Assembly: GCF_002575655.3 (NCBI RefSeq) | Contig: NC_053035.3 | Location: 94,079,322-94,143,321, forward strand | DNA length: 64,000 nt | From: Aegilops tauschii subsp. strangulata | Lineage: Eukaryota; Streptophyta; Magnoliopsida; Poales; Poaceae | Direction: 5' to 3' | Part shown: positions 21,555 through 33,082 of the stretch, piece by piece | Numbering within the stretch: position 1 is the stretch's first letter | Layout: each line of letters begins with the position of its first letter | Translations under genes and position numbers: made by a program | Notes under the pieces: generated by a model | Told to the model about the DNA's origin: nothing | The model's input: the letters and a program-made list of their open reading frames with translations, nothing else | Database searches by the model: none

Positions 21555-23048
21555 CTAATTCGGCTCGTGAAGAGCCGAGCTGTCCTGTTGCAGTGTAGTC
21601 TGGACCCTCTTAATGATGTCCAGGGGCTCGGCAGCCGGATTATAGTGCTGCTTGAGAAGGCCGTTCTGTACTTCTGCTGCTAGGGCGGCGGTGTGCTCCT
21701 TTGTACGGAGGGAGCGTTCCGTGTTTCCATTTACTGTAATGACGCCACGTGGACCGGGCATCTTGAGCTTGAGATAAGCGTAATGTGGCACCGCGTTGAA
21801 TCTAGCGAACGCGGTTCGTCCGAGCAGTGCGTGATAGCCGCTGCGAAATGGGACGATATCGAAGATTAGTTCTTCGCTTCAGAAGTTATCCGGGGAACCG
21901 ACTACTACCTCCAGATTTATTGAGCCCGTACAATGGGCCTCTACACCTGGTATGACTCCTTTAAAGGTAGTCTTCGTGGGCTTGACTCGTAAGGGGTCAA
22001 TGCTCATTTTACGTACTGTATCCTGATAGAGCAGGTTGAGGCTGCTACCACCGTACATTAGGACTCGTGTCAGGTGAAATCCATCAATGATTGGGTCGAG
22101 GACCAGTGCGGCTGAACCACCATGCCGGATGCTAGTTGGATGGTCTCGGCGGTCGAAGGTGATCGGGAATGATGACCACGGATTGAATTTCGGGGCGACT
22201 GGCTCTATCGCATAGACGTCCCTGAGTGCGCGCTTGTGCTCCCTTTTGGGAATGTCTGTAGCATATATCATGTTCACTGTTTTGGCTTGAGGGGGAAATT
22301 TCTTTTGCCCCCCAGTGTTCGGCTGCCGGGGCCCCTCGTCATCGCCCTCGCCCTGTGATTCCCCTTCCTTGTTTCTGCTATTAACCTTGCTGGCTTGTTT
22401 AAAGATCCGGCAATCTCTGTTAGTATGGTTGGCCGGTTTGTCTGGGGTGCCATGTATCTGGCAAGGACGATCGAGTGTGCGGTGGATGGTCCTCCGCTGC
22501 TCCTTTGATAGGGCTTCTTTCGCTGGCCGGACTTGGAGCTACTGAATCCGGCGTGAACTGTAGTTTCATCGGTGTTATCGCCATTGCTTCAGCGTTTATG
22601 TCCGTTGCGCTGGAGCTTGCCAGTGTTGTTTTTGGCCTCGGAGGGGCCCGTTTCGTTGGCTGTGTTTGTACTGCGAGCCACCCAACTATCCTCTCCCGCA
22701 CAAAAGCCGGTCATGAGTGCCGTGACGGCTGCCATGGACCTCGGCTTTTCTTGGCCGAGGTGGCGGGCGAGCCATTCGTCACGGATGCTATGCTTGAAGG
22801 CCGCTAGGGCTTCGGCATCCGGACAGTCGACGATCTGGTTCTTTTTGGTTAGGAACCTAGTCCAGAATTTTCTGGCTGATTCTCCAGGTTGTTGAACTAT
22901 GTGGCTTAAGTCATCGGCATCTGGTGGCCGGACATAAGTTCCTTGGAAGTTATCAAGGAAAGCCTCTTCCAAGTCCTCCCAGCTGCCGATAGAATTTTCA
23001 GGCAGGCTGTTAAGCCAGTGCCGAGCTGGCCCTTTGAGCTTTAGTGGG
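21555..23048 (-). pseudogene. element B gag C-terminal half and protease, broken
   Basis: This is the downstream part of the gag-protease frame of element B. The gag piece (22972-22589) has PDADDLSHIVQQPGES and KKNQIVDCPDAEALAAFKH, then a TGA near 22589 and a frameshift. The protease follows (22277 down to 21555): KTVNMIYATDIPKRE, then LMYGGSSLNLLYQDT, where the catalytic Asp seen in A is replaced by Tyr. A TGA at 21879 (NF*SEE) breaks it, then SGYHALLGRTAFARF continues. Element C interrupts gag at 23048 within the KLKGPARHW region. No protein product is likely. Confidence 0.75.
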
Positions 23049-23526
23049 TGTCAGTGTCAAAACCGGTGGATCTCGGGTAGGGGGTCCCGAACTGTGCGTC
23101 TAGGATCGATGGTAACAGGAGACAGGGGACACGATGTTTACCCAGGTTCGGGCCCTCTCTATGGAGGTAATACCCTACTTCCTGCTTGATTGATCTTGAT
23201 GAATATGAGTGTTACAAGAGTTGATCTACCATGAGATCGATGGCTAAACCCTAGAAGTCTAGCCTATGTGAATATGGTAATGAATGTGTCCTATCCGGAC
23301 TATGCTCTCCAGCTTATATAGACACCGGAGAGATCTAGGGTTACATGGAGTCGGTTACATAAGAAGGAATCTTCACAGCTGGTCGCCTAGCTTGCCTTCC
23401 ACGCCAAGGAAAGTCCAATCCGGACACAGGTATAGTCTTCGGCCTTCGTATCTTCACAGCCCATCAGTCTGGCCCAATGAATAACAGCCCGGACGCCTGA
23501 GGACCCCTTAGTCCAAGACTCCCTCA
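23049..23526 (-). repeat. element C 3' LTR
   Basis: This 478-bp LTR reads TGTCAGTGTCAAAACC...GACTCCCTCA on +. By eye it differs from 32598-33077 at about 17 positions, nearly all C/T or G/A transitions, as expected from decay of methylated cytosines. The adjoining GTAGCCCCTGAACC is the polypurine-side context shared with A and B. Confidence 0.9.
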
Positions 23527-23940
23527 GTAGCCCCTGAACCTGGCTTCAATGACGAGGAGTCCGGCGCACTGATTGTCTTCGGCATTGCAAGGCGGGTTCC
23601 CTCCTTCCGAACTCCTGAATAGTCATCGGATGTAGTAGATATATCCGGACCCGTGTATATAATTGCAGAAAATACAATATTCCATGAGTCTAATTCATTG
23701 ATAACTGTTTATGACATCGCATCACGCCTACCCGGTTACTATTTCCAACCATTGGCTGGCACGTCGCCCCACGTCTCGGGACGTGGTTTTACTGGCACGT
23801 CTTGCCAAGGCAGAGATCGTGTTCCCTTATTCACGGTATTTTCATTAATGCGGGCGTGGGTAACCCAACCGTACTCTGGGTACAACTTTTTGGAGATAGG
23901 TAAGTTTTGAGACCCAGGCGGATACGCTTAGTATTTGGGG

Positions 23941-23950
23941 TCTTTATATA
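23941..23950 (+). promoter_or_regulatory. TATA box of element C antisense gene
   Basis: TCTTTATATA lies about 105 bp upstream of the aligned start position 24050 and has the same placing as in A and B. Confidence 0.55.
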
Positions 23951-24049
23951 GGGTCCCAGACTCGTCTTCTTCCTTTGGGCTTGCTTCTTCCTCAACCCTA
24001 GCCACCCCAAGTTCCAACCGTCGGGTTCCCATCGCCACCAGCCCTAATC

Positions 24050-27000
24050 ATCTCCGGATCCAACCATCAAGGCCGGTGGGTGGCTTCTTCTGTCACAGAG
24101 GAGGATATTGCGAAGCTCCGCGCAGTGAGGTATCTGACCCCGGAAATCCTTCATCAGCTTCCTGCGCAGGGGCAGGTCATTCCTACCCCCAAATCCGGCG
24201 AGAGGGTAGTGTTTGTGTCCCACTTCCTCCATGGGTTAGGGTTTGCGCTTAACCCGTTCGTCCGGGGGCTCATGTTCTACTATGGGCTAGATTTTCACGA
24301 TCTGGCCCCGGACTCTATTCTCCTCATCTCGACATTTATCGTCACGTGTGAGGCCTTCCTCCGGACTCCTCCGCACTTTGGTTTGAGGCTCAAGACCTTT
24401 GACGTGAGGCCGCAGGTGACAGAGGAGGAGCAGGCAGAGTGCGGAAGCGTCACAATAGGCAAGCTTGCCAGCGCGGTTTGGTTTGAAGGATCTTTCGCCA
24501 AGTCTTCCGACCTATGGCAGCAGGGGTGGTTTTACATCAACGAGCCACGGGGCTCCAAGTGGGCGGCTACGCCTGCGTTCCGACCCATCCCTCCAATTCA
24601 GCTTGCTTCATGGATCAATAAGGGACTGGACTGGGGATCCATCAATGAAGTGCAGACTCTGCAAGGTCGCATCCGAAGCCTTACCGAGAAGGGCATCGGT
24701 CTTGTGAACGTCGTTCAAAAAATGCTAGTCCGCCGGACCCTGCCATGTCAGCGGCGGCCTCTCCGTATGTGGGAGTTTAATCCAGAAGGGCGGCGGCCTC
24801 TTCAGCACTTCTTTGGCACCACGCATGAAGGAATGTGGAAATTATATTTGGGGAACGAGAGCAATGGCCGGACACCACCGAAGATGTCGGCCTTGACTGC
24901 AATCATCCGGACACTGCGGTAAGTACTCAAACTCTGAACACCTTCCATTCAAGCATCTCTTGACAAGATACTAAACAATCCGTCCCTATACAGGACAGGA
25001 TAAAGAAAGCGGTGTTAATCTGGTGTCCGGCGCCCCTTCCTGAAGACTCTGCGACCGCCCTGCTGACGAGAATGCTGATTCCCACACCGTACCAGGTGTC
25101 TGCAGAGGGGGGCGAGAGCGGGGAGCCCGAAGGTGATACCCGCCCTGAGGACGAATTAGACGCTGCGTTTGGGGAAACCGAAACTCTTTTGCCCAAGGGC
25201 AAAGGTGCGGAGGAAGCTCTCCATGGCAAAAAGAGGGCTGCTTCCGAAGATCAGGAGGGGAAGCCTTCCAAGAGAGAAAAAAGGCCATCGTCGGGCAGTT
25301 TGGGCCAAGCGAGCGATGCTGCCGTAAAGCTTTCTAGCGAGGACGAACCTCTGGCCAAACCGTAAGTGAGGCTCAGGCACTTTAAACGTACCTCATTCTT
25401 TTCCTATCAGTGAAGTAATCATCCGACATATGCACATCCACGCAGGTTAACGCCTGGTGTTTCTCAATCGTCCTCCTCCTCGGGAGACCTTCTTCCGAAG
25501 ATGATGGAGAGTGACACGCCATCTCCGGCCTCTTCGCCCAACAAGGGGGATGATACTGATGTATCGTCCCGAAGGGCTCTTCCCCATCGTCAAGCAGTGC
25601 GGGAAATGAAGAAGGCATTACCCGAAGGTGGTGCCTCTATCACCCAGGGTTCGGGAATCAAGAATGATGGCCCCGAACCGTCCGGTTTACAGCCGGAGAC
25701 GATTCTGGGGGAGAGTAAGCAGATTCCTTCAAAGGAATGCCATACTCCGTCGGCGGTTTCCGAAGACCCCGGAGCGCCGGAAATGCTGACAGACATGCTG
25801 CGGCAAGCGTCCATTTCAGAGAAGCACCGTGCCTTGATGATTACGGTGGTCGAAAAGGTTCTATCTGCGAAAAGCGGATTGAACGAGGCCTTCTCGAGCC
25901 TTCTAAGAGCTTTTAAGGTTTGTGATGTAGTTTTGCCAATTGAATAATATTGACAGAATGCACCTGTTGTATATGTAGTAGCCCCTGAGACTCGGATTGT
26001 CTTCCGAAGGAAGCGATCGGAGGATCAAAAAGATATGCTCAGTTACTAACCTTGATTTAACTTGGAATACAGGCTGCCTCCCTTCCTGTGGCTACCCGAA
26101 ATATGGTAGTGGCCGAACTGCAACGAAAGCTGGATATTGCCGAAGATGACATTGCATTGATCAACAGGCGTCTTGATGACTCGCAAGGTATATATTTCAA
26201 GCATTCCTTACACCAATGTTCTTGTAATGTAGGCCTGACGCCGAAAAGGGTTTTATATGAAATGTGCATGATTGCAGATGGTGCTGCCACCGTTGAAGCT
26301 CTTCGGGCAGAGCTAGCCCGGGCCAAGGAGCAGGCCCGGTGTAGTGGTGCGGCTGCCGAGAAGGCATCGGCTGATCTAAGAGCCGAACAGGCAGCTCGGC
26401 GCCAAAGTGAGGGGAAAATATCCGCACTGGCGCTTGAATTGAAGAATACTGCCAGCCGTTGTGAATTCCTTGAAAAGGAGAATAAAGCCAAAACGGCTGA
26501 GCTTGATAAGGCCGTACGAGAGGCGAGTGAAGCTCGGTCTGAATCTAGGGCAGCTGGTGAAGAGATTCGGCAGGCTAAGGAGATAGCGGCCGGTAAGCCC
26601 TTTTTGCTTCAGACTAAGTTTGGCGATCCGGACTATGCTCAGCTAAACCAGGTCTGGAGTTCTCCGGCTGAATTTTTGGACTTGCCGAAGAGTTCTTCCG
26701 ATGCGGCGCAATTTTACCAAGCGCAAGAGGGGTATGTAACGGAGAAGCTTTTCTGGTCACAATTTGGCGCATCAAAGCGCCCTCTGTTGCTAAATGAATA
26801 GATGTCCCAATGGGCCGAGCTTCATAGGATATCCGGCGACGCCATGAAGAACGTCATAATCCGGTTGTGGCCGAGTGAGCCTGTTCCCAAGAGCTATTTT
26901 GGCCTGGTATCGATGCTGCGAAGCAGTCGGCATGCACTGAGGGTGCACGGATGGCCTTTGCCCGAGTCAAGACGTTCTGGGGGAAGATGAAGGCCGTCGA

Positions 27001-27123
27001 TGTTGCGGCGAAGAGTTCGCCCAAGGGCAAGGACCGTAATGAGCCGGAGCATTATTTTGAAGACGTCCTGGAAGCCGCCCGCCTGATCGAGGGTCAATGC
27101 TCGAAGAACATAATGTTCGAGTG
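24050..27123 (+). pseudogene. element C antisense gene (Transposase_28 plus coiled coil), broken
   Basis: Exons inferred: 24050-24918, 24994-25361, 25446-25917, 26073-26187, 26278-26592, and a last exon from about 26650 to 27123. The start codon aligned with A and B is ATC here (24050), so translation could only begin internally at 24080. Exon 1 is intact (GLGFALNPFVRGLMFYYG, WFYINEPRGSKWAA, MWEFNPEGRRPLQHFF). Exons 4-5 are coiled coil (VAELQRKLDIAEDDIALIN, LRAELARAKEQARC). The last exon has a TAG at 26799 (LLLNE*M) and a deletion-frameshift near 26910, after which KQSACTEGARMAFARVK and GQCSKNIMFE are still readable. All first three donors keep GT. The acceptor of the last intron is unclear. 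Confidence 0.75.
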
Positions 27124-28164
27124 AGGTGTATTAGAATTGTAAAAGACAATTTTATAATTGATCTATTTTATATTTTTGCTCCAAAGCTTGAATTCCTCCT
27201 GTGCGGCCGTTTTAATATAATCTGAAAGTTTTCTAGTCGTCGGCTTCAGCCCCCTCGTAGGAAGTACAGGGGTGTTCGGAAAAACATTCAATCACTCTTT
27301 ATCCAACGTCTTGGTCCGTAAAGGAGGTGATAATGCAGCGAACCAGGCAATCGGACTATAAGGCATTAACACTTTCACTTAGCCATAGGAGTTTTATGGT
27401 GGGGCTACGACATAGCCCCTGGTATGTATGCGACGTATAATTCCTTGCATATTTGATCTGAAAAAGATCCCTCGTGTGATACGGAGAATCGCTAAGGATT
27501 CGAAGAAGTCGTCAAGTGGTTGATCAGCTCTCGCCGCATCATGACAGTCAGTTTTCGGCTTTCTCTACTGAGGTGCTCGTCCGGTTTAGACCAGGGCACA
27601 ATCGCAGTAGTTCTCCCTTACCACCCTTGCCGATAGAGCGGAACATAGGGTAGCAAGCACAGGAGCCGGGCAACCCAACTATTGACCCAAGACGATGATT
27701 CGGAGCTGATGCATATAAGGCCAAACTTGCGACGCCGAAGTACGCTATAGAGCTGTTCGGACTTTTGCTGGCAACTCTTTCGTTCCCATACCGAGCCCCT
27801 GGCAGGGTATGCCGAGGTGCATCTGTAATGCAGCCGTTGAGGCCGTACTCATTGTTGAAAGAGTATGAAAGATTAGTTCGGACGAGGTTTACTGGGAGCG
27901 GAGCAATACGCCAATGACGAATTTATGTAAAATAATAAAAGAGAAACCACAAGCCCGGCTATTTGACATGCTCGGGGTCGGGAACAGAGGAAAAAAGGGC
28001 ATAACACATGCTCGAAATAAAGAGTGCGGTCTACAAAAAGTTATTTTGGACCTCCTGTCGCACGTCTGCGCCGCCCGTCCTCGGGGAGGGGAATCCTTAA
28101 CGGAAGTAGCCCCTTAGGTGAGTGTACGGATCCGAACTCCAATAGAGTCCATTGTAGATGCTGT
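27124..28164. other. element C conserved non-coding block
   Basis: This stretch follows the antisense gene stop (27121-27123). It contains 27527-27577, identical to the 51-bp block in A and B, and TTTCACTTAGCCATAGGAG near 27375 as in B. No gene is seen. It is interrupted at 28164 by the solo LTR and continues at 29757-29944. Confidence 0.6.
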
Positions 28165-29751
28165 TGCTACCTCTTGAGCACTGCGTTGGTTTTCCCTTGA
28201 AGAGGAAAGGGTGATGCAGCAAAGTAGCGTAAGTATTTCCCTCAATTTTTGAGAACCAAGGTATCAATCCAGTAGGAGGTCACGCACGAGTCCCTCGCAC
28301 CTACACAAACAAATAAATCCTCACAACCAACGCGATAAGGGGTTGTGAATCCCTACATGGTCACTTACGAGAGTGAGATCTGATAGATATGATAAGATAA
28401 CATTTTTGGTATTTTTATGATAAAGATGCAAAGTAAAGAAAGTAAAATAAAAACGGCGCAAGAAATAGCTTGTTGTCGGGAGATTAAATATGATGAAATT
28501 AGACCTGGGGGCCATAGGTTTCACTAGTGGCTTCTCTCAAGAGCATAAGTATTTACGGTGGGTGAACAAATTACTGTTGAGCAATTGACAGAATTGAGCA
28601 TAGTTATGAGAATATCTAGGTATGATCATGTATATAGGCATCACGTCCGAGACAAGTAGACCGACTCCTGCCTGCATCTACTACTATTACTCCACACATC
28701 GACCGCTATCCAGCATGCATCTAGAGTATTAAGTTCATACGAACAGAGTAACGCTTTAAGCAAGATGACATGATGTAGAGGGATAAACTCATGCAATATG
28801 ATATAAACCCCATCTTGTTATCCTCGATGGCAACAATAAAATACGTGCCTTGCTGCCCCTACTGTCACTGGGAAAGGGCACCGCAAGATTGAACCCAAAG
28901 CTAAGCACTTCTCCCATTGCAAGAAAGATAAATCTAGTAGGCCAAACCAAACTGACAATTCGAAGAGACTTGCAAAGATAACCAATTATACATAAAAGAA
29001 TTCAGAGAAGATTCAAATATTGTTCATAGATAAACTTGATCATAAACCCACAATTCATCGGTCTCAACAAACACACCGCAAAAGAAGATTACATCGAATA
29101 GATCTCCACGAGAGAGGGGGAGAACATTGTATTGAGATCCAAAAAGAGAGAAGAAGCCATCTAGCTAATAACTATGGACCCGAAGGTCTGAGGTAAACTA
29201 CTCACACATCATCGGAGAGGCTATGGTGTTGATGTAGAAGCCCTCCGTGATCGATGCCCCCTCCGGCGGAGCTCCGGAACAGGCCCCAAGATGGGATCTC
29301 ACGGGTACAGAAGGTTGCGGCGGTGGAATTAGGTTTTTGGCTCCGTGCCTGGTAGTTTGGGGGTATGTAGGTATATATAGGAGGAAGAAGTACGTCGATG
29401 GAGCAACAGGGGGCCCACGAGGGTGGAGGGCGCACCCAGGGGGGTAGGCACGCCCCCCTACCTCGTGCCCTCCTGGTTGATGTCTTGACGTAGGGTCCAA
29501 GTCCTCTGGATCAGGTTCGTTCTGAAAATCACGTTCCCGAAGGTTTCATTCCATTTGGACTCTGTTTGATATTCTTTTTCTGCAAAACTCTGAAATAGGC
29601 GAAGAAAACAACAATTCTGGGCTGGGCCTTCGGTTAATAGGCTAGTCCCAAAAATTATATAAAAGTGTATAATAAAGTCCAATAATGTCCAAAACATAAT
29701 ATAATATAGCATGGAGCAATCAAATATTATAGATACGTTGGAGACGTATCA
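28165..29751 (-). mobile_element. solo LTR of a different gypsy family (1587 bp)
   Basis: The segment reads TGCTACCTCTTGAGCACTGC...GGAGACGTATCA on + and is flanked by an exact 5-bp duplication gctgt (28160-28164 and 29752-29756). No internal domain is present, so it is a solo LTR left by recombination between two LTRs. I recognise the sequence as a very common Triticeae LTR, resembling Sabrina/WHAM type from memory only. In minus orientation it starts TGATACGTCTCCAACG. ORFs inside are not genes. It is the youngest insertion in this nest by position. Confidence 0.88.
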
Positions 29752-29944
29752 GCTGTCGTGTTGGTCACCTGTTCTTAAGAAATGATACAGAAAAATAAGA
29801 AAAACGGATAAAAACATTACGGGGATTCTTGCAGGGTTGTCCATATTGTGCTTCCGCCGATGCCCATGGTATCTTGAGTGCGTAGTGATGTACGCGTGGT
29901 GTAAATCTCGCCGGTATGGCAGGTGGGTGGCGGAAGCCGAACTG

Positions 29945-32571
29945 CTATTTCCCTTCCGGGAGTGGTCGAACTTCGGAGGGAAACTGCTTCTGGCCCCTGA
30001 TGTTCGGCTGGCGAGCCGCTCCGTCGTCTTTATCGCCTGGTGGCCTCCTCCCCTTGCTATCGGCGTTAAGCTTGCCTGCCTTCTTGAGGACCCAACAATT
30101 TCCGTTGGTATGGTTAGCTGGCTTATCAGGATGACCGTGGATCTGACAAGGTCGGTCCAATATTCTGTCAAGGGTGGATGATCCATCCTGGTTTGCCTTT
30201 AATGGCTTCTTCCGTTGACCGGGTTTCGGATTGTGAAATCCGGCATTGACCGCTGTGTCGCATAATCTTTCAGTATTGTTGCGACTGTTGTGTTCGGTTC
30301 GTCGTGGCTTACCATTGCCGTCTCGAATTTCGGAAGTGCTCGGGTCGCTGGCGTTGTTGATTTTACGAGCGAGCCAGTTGTCTTCTCCCGCACAAAAGCG
30401 AGTCATTAGAGCGGTAAGGGCTGTCGTGGATTTGGGTCCTTCCTGGCCGAGGTGACGTGCTAGCCATTCATCCCGGATGCCATGTTTGAAGGCTGCGAGG
30501 GCTTCTGTGTCCGGACAGTCAACAATTTGGTTCTTTTTGACTAAGAACCTAGTCCAGAGCTCCCTGGATGACTCGCCGGGCTTCTGGACAATATGACTTA
30601 AGTCATCGGCATCTAGTGGCCGGACATATATTCCTTGGAAGTTGTCTCGAAAGGCGTCTTCCAAGTCTTCCCAGCGACCAATAGAATTGTCTGGCAAACT
30701 GTTTAGCCAGTATCGAGCTGGCCCTTTGAGCTTGAGAGGTATGAATTTAATGGCATGAAGGTCGTCTCCGCGAGCCATGTGGATATGGAGGAGGTAATCC
30801 TCAATCCATACCGCAGGATCTGTTGTTCCATCGTATGATTCGATGTTAATGTGTTTAAACCCGTCTAGGAATTCATGCTCCATTTCCTCGTCAGTGAAGC
30901 AGAGAGGGTGTGCGGCTCCTCTATGTTGAGCCACACTATGAAGCACCTCCGGCGGACTCCGTTTACGGAGTTCGGACCGGGCGTGGTCGGCTCTATTGTG
31001 TCCGAATAGGTCACCATCATCGCCGGTTGGGGCATGTCCCCGCGACCTGTGTGTTGACTTCGTGTGTCCTGTTCTACCCTCCAGGTCCTGTTGGATGTCG
31101 CGAGTGCTCCCCCGAGCTATTTTGTTCTCGTTTTGACGGCCGGATGGGTTGGTATGGTGCTCTGCTTGGGCTGCTGCTTTATCCGGACCGAACTGTGGTC
31201 GGCCTATAGCCTTATTCGATGGTGGTGTGGGCTCCAACGCCCTGCCATCGTATTGAGGGGGCCACCTGCTCTTGGGGTGGCTCTTGTCTGGGCCGATAAG
31301 GCCGTATTCTTCGGCGGCCAAGACCTCGGTCCATCTATCATTGAGCAAATTATGGCTTGCTTGAAGCTGCAGCTGCTTCTTTCTTAGGCTCCTTGTAGTG
31401 GCTATGAGCTGGCGTTTAAAGCGCTCCTGCTCGAGAGGTTCCTTAGGCACGATAAAATCCTCGTTGTCGAGGATCTCCTCTTCCTCGGAGAGTGGGAGAT
31501 AATTGCTATCCTCTGAGTCTCCATATGTCGCCTGTTCATCAGGGTTGTCTTGCCCGCCTTCCTGTTCCTCCTGTTCGGATCCTACCTCAACAGGGTCTTC
31601 ATCGTCCGGAGTGTTGTCTTCTCCGGTGCTAGTATAATTTTCTCTTGAGCGTCGTGACTTAGAGCGGCGCACGGTGCGCCGGTGTTCGGACTGTGTCCCA
31701 GGAGGTTTTTCCTCAACTGGGTCCTCCTTGTCATCGTCGAGAGCATCGTCGGGTGTGTCTATCATGAAGTGGCCATCCCGCGTCTAGCGGGTAGTGAGTT
31801 TTGGCCTTGCCCCTCATCGTCGTCCATACCGCCGATGTTTTCGGGGCCGAGGTCAAGCGTGTTGGTTGGGTCTTCGACAGTGGCTATGAAGTGGGTGGCG
31901 GGTGGGAAGGAAAATTCTCCATCATCAGCCGTAAGTTCGAACCGAACATAGTTCGGTGGCGAGTCGCCTGCCAGAGATAGGCTTTTTAGTGAGTTTAGTG
32001 CATCGCCCATGGGCGAGTGTTGGAAGACGTCTGTGGCGCTGAACTTGAAGATCGATACCCGATCGAGTTCGGTATCTGCGGACTCGCAGGGTTCGGAACC
32101 TGTCGCCGGGGACGAGTCCGGGGTTACGCTGGTGCGGATATCATACGTAGTAGAATCTGCGCGCGGCTCCAATGCCGCGGAATCGGTAGCCCCCGTGATG
32201 AGGTTGAGCTTCCCATCCTGGGACGACTTGATCTGCTCCGGATCTAAGGCCAGAGTTGCTGCAGGAGCTATCTCCTGGATGCGGCCCAATGACAGGTTTA
32301 AGCAATGTCCACCGGGGCAGCGGGGAGCGATTGCCGCGGTCTCGAATCCATGGAAGATCAAGTCTCCACGGACGTCCGCAACGTAGTTCAAGCTTCCGAA
32401 TCTGACCTGATGGCCAGGGGCGTAGCTGTCGATCTGCTCCAGATGGCCAAGCGAGTTGGCCCGCAGTACGAAGCCGCCGAACACAAAGATTTGTCCAGGG
32501 AGGAAGGTTTCTCCCTGGGCGACGTCATTACCGACGATCGAAGGGGCCATCGAGTGCTTTGCCGACAGCAC
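29945..32571 (-). pseudogene. element C gag, nearly full length, in two frames
   Basis: Gag starts near 32571 (or at the in-frame MAPSIVGND a few codons later) and reads QIFVFGGFVLRANSLG, then an acidic Ser/Pro region. At 31762-31765 the first frame ends and a second begins with an ATGA overlap; comparison with B shows a short deletion here, so this is a frameshift rather than two genes. The second frame carries a Lys/Gln-rich helix (KRQLIATTRSLRKKQLQLQ), the capsid-like domain (SYDGTTDPAVWIEDYLLHIH, PARYWLNSLPDNSIGRWED) and a CQIHG..H....C tail, ending 29945. Protease does not follow. It is the most complete gag in the window. Confidence 0.8.
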
Positions 32572-32597
32572 AGTGGAACTCTCAATGAAAGCACCAA

Positions 32598-33077
32598 TGT
32601 CGGTGTCAAAACCGGCGGATCTCGGGTAGGGGGTCCCAAACTATGCGTCTAGGATCGATGGTAACAGGAGACGGGGGACACGATGTTTACCCAGGTTCGG
32701 GCCCTCTCTATGGAGGTAATACCCTACTTCCTGCTTGATTGATCTTGATGAATATGAGTGTTACAAGAGTTGATCTACCACGAGATCGTAATGGCTAAAC
32801 CCTAGAAGTCTAGCCTATGTGAATATGGTAATGAATGTGTCCTATCCGGACTATGCTCTCCGGTTTATATAGACACCAGAGAGATCTAGGGTTACATGGA
32901 GTCGGTTACATAAGAAGGAATCTTCACAGCTGGTCGCCTAGCTTGCCTTCCACGCCAAGGAAAGTCCAATCCGGACACAAGTATAGTCTTCGGCCTTCGT
33001 ATCTTCACAGCCCATCAGTCCGGCCAAATGAATAACAGGCCGAACGCCTAAGGACCCCTTAGTCCAGGACTCCCTCA
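32598..33077 (-). repeat. element C 5' LTR
   Basis: This 480-bp partner of 23049-23526 carries TG..CA limits. In element orientation it is followed at 32597 by TTGGTGCTTTCATTGAGAG, the place of the primer binding site. The same bases follow the 5' LTR of B (34968 downward). Confidence 0.9.
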
Positions 33078-33082
33078 ATGGG

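Larger units (their letters stand above)
23049..33077 (-). mobile_element. gypsy element C, nested in gag of element B
   Basis: LTRs at 23049-23526 and 32598-33077 are flanked by gtggg (23044-23048) and atggg (33078-33082), a 5-bp duplication with one change. Gag of B resumes exactly across the site. In sense (minus) orientation the order is LTR, gag (32571-29945), short non-coding region, solo LTR of another family, more non-coding, antisense gene on + (24050-27123), LTR. Without the solo LTR and its TSD the length is about 8.4 kb. Unlike A and B, no protease is visible after gag. C belongs to the same group as B but to a different LTR subfamily. Confidence 0.88.

Noticed and set aside
31762..31768. 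ATGA overlap in gag of element C as a programmed restart
   Set aside because: Comparison with element B shows missing bases here, so a deletion is the simpler reading.
32009..32386. 125-residue plus-strand ORF
   Set aside because: It is the antisense shadow of the gag frame of element C.
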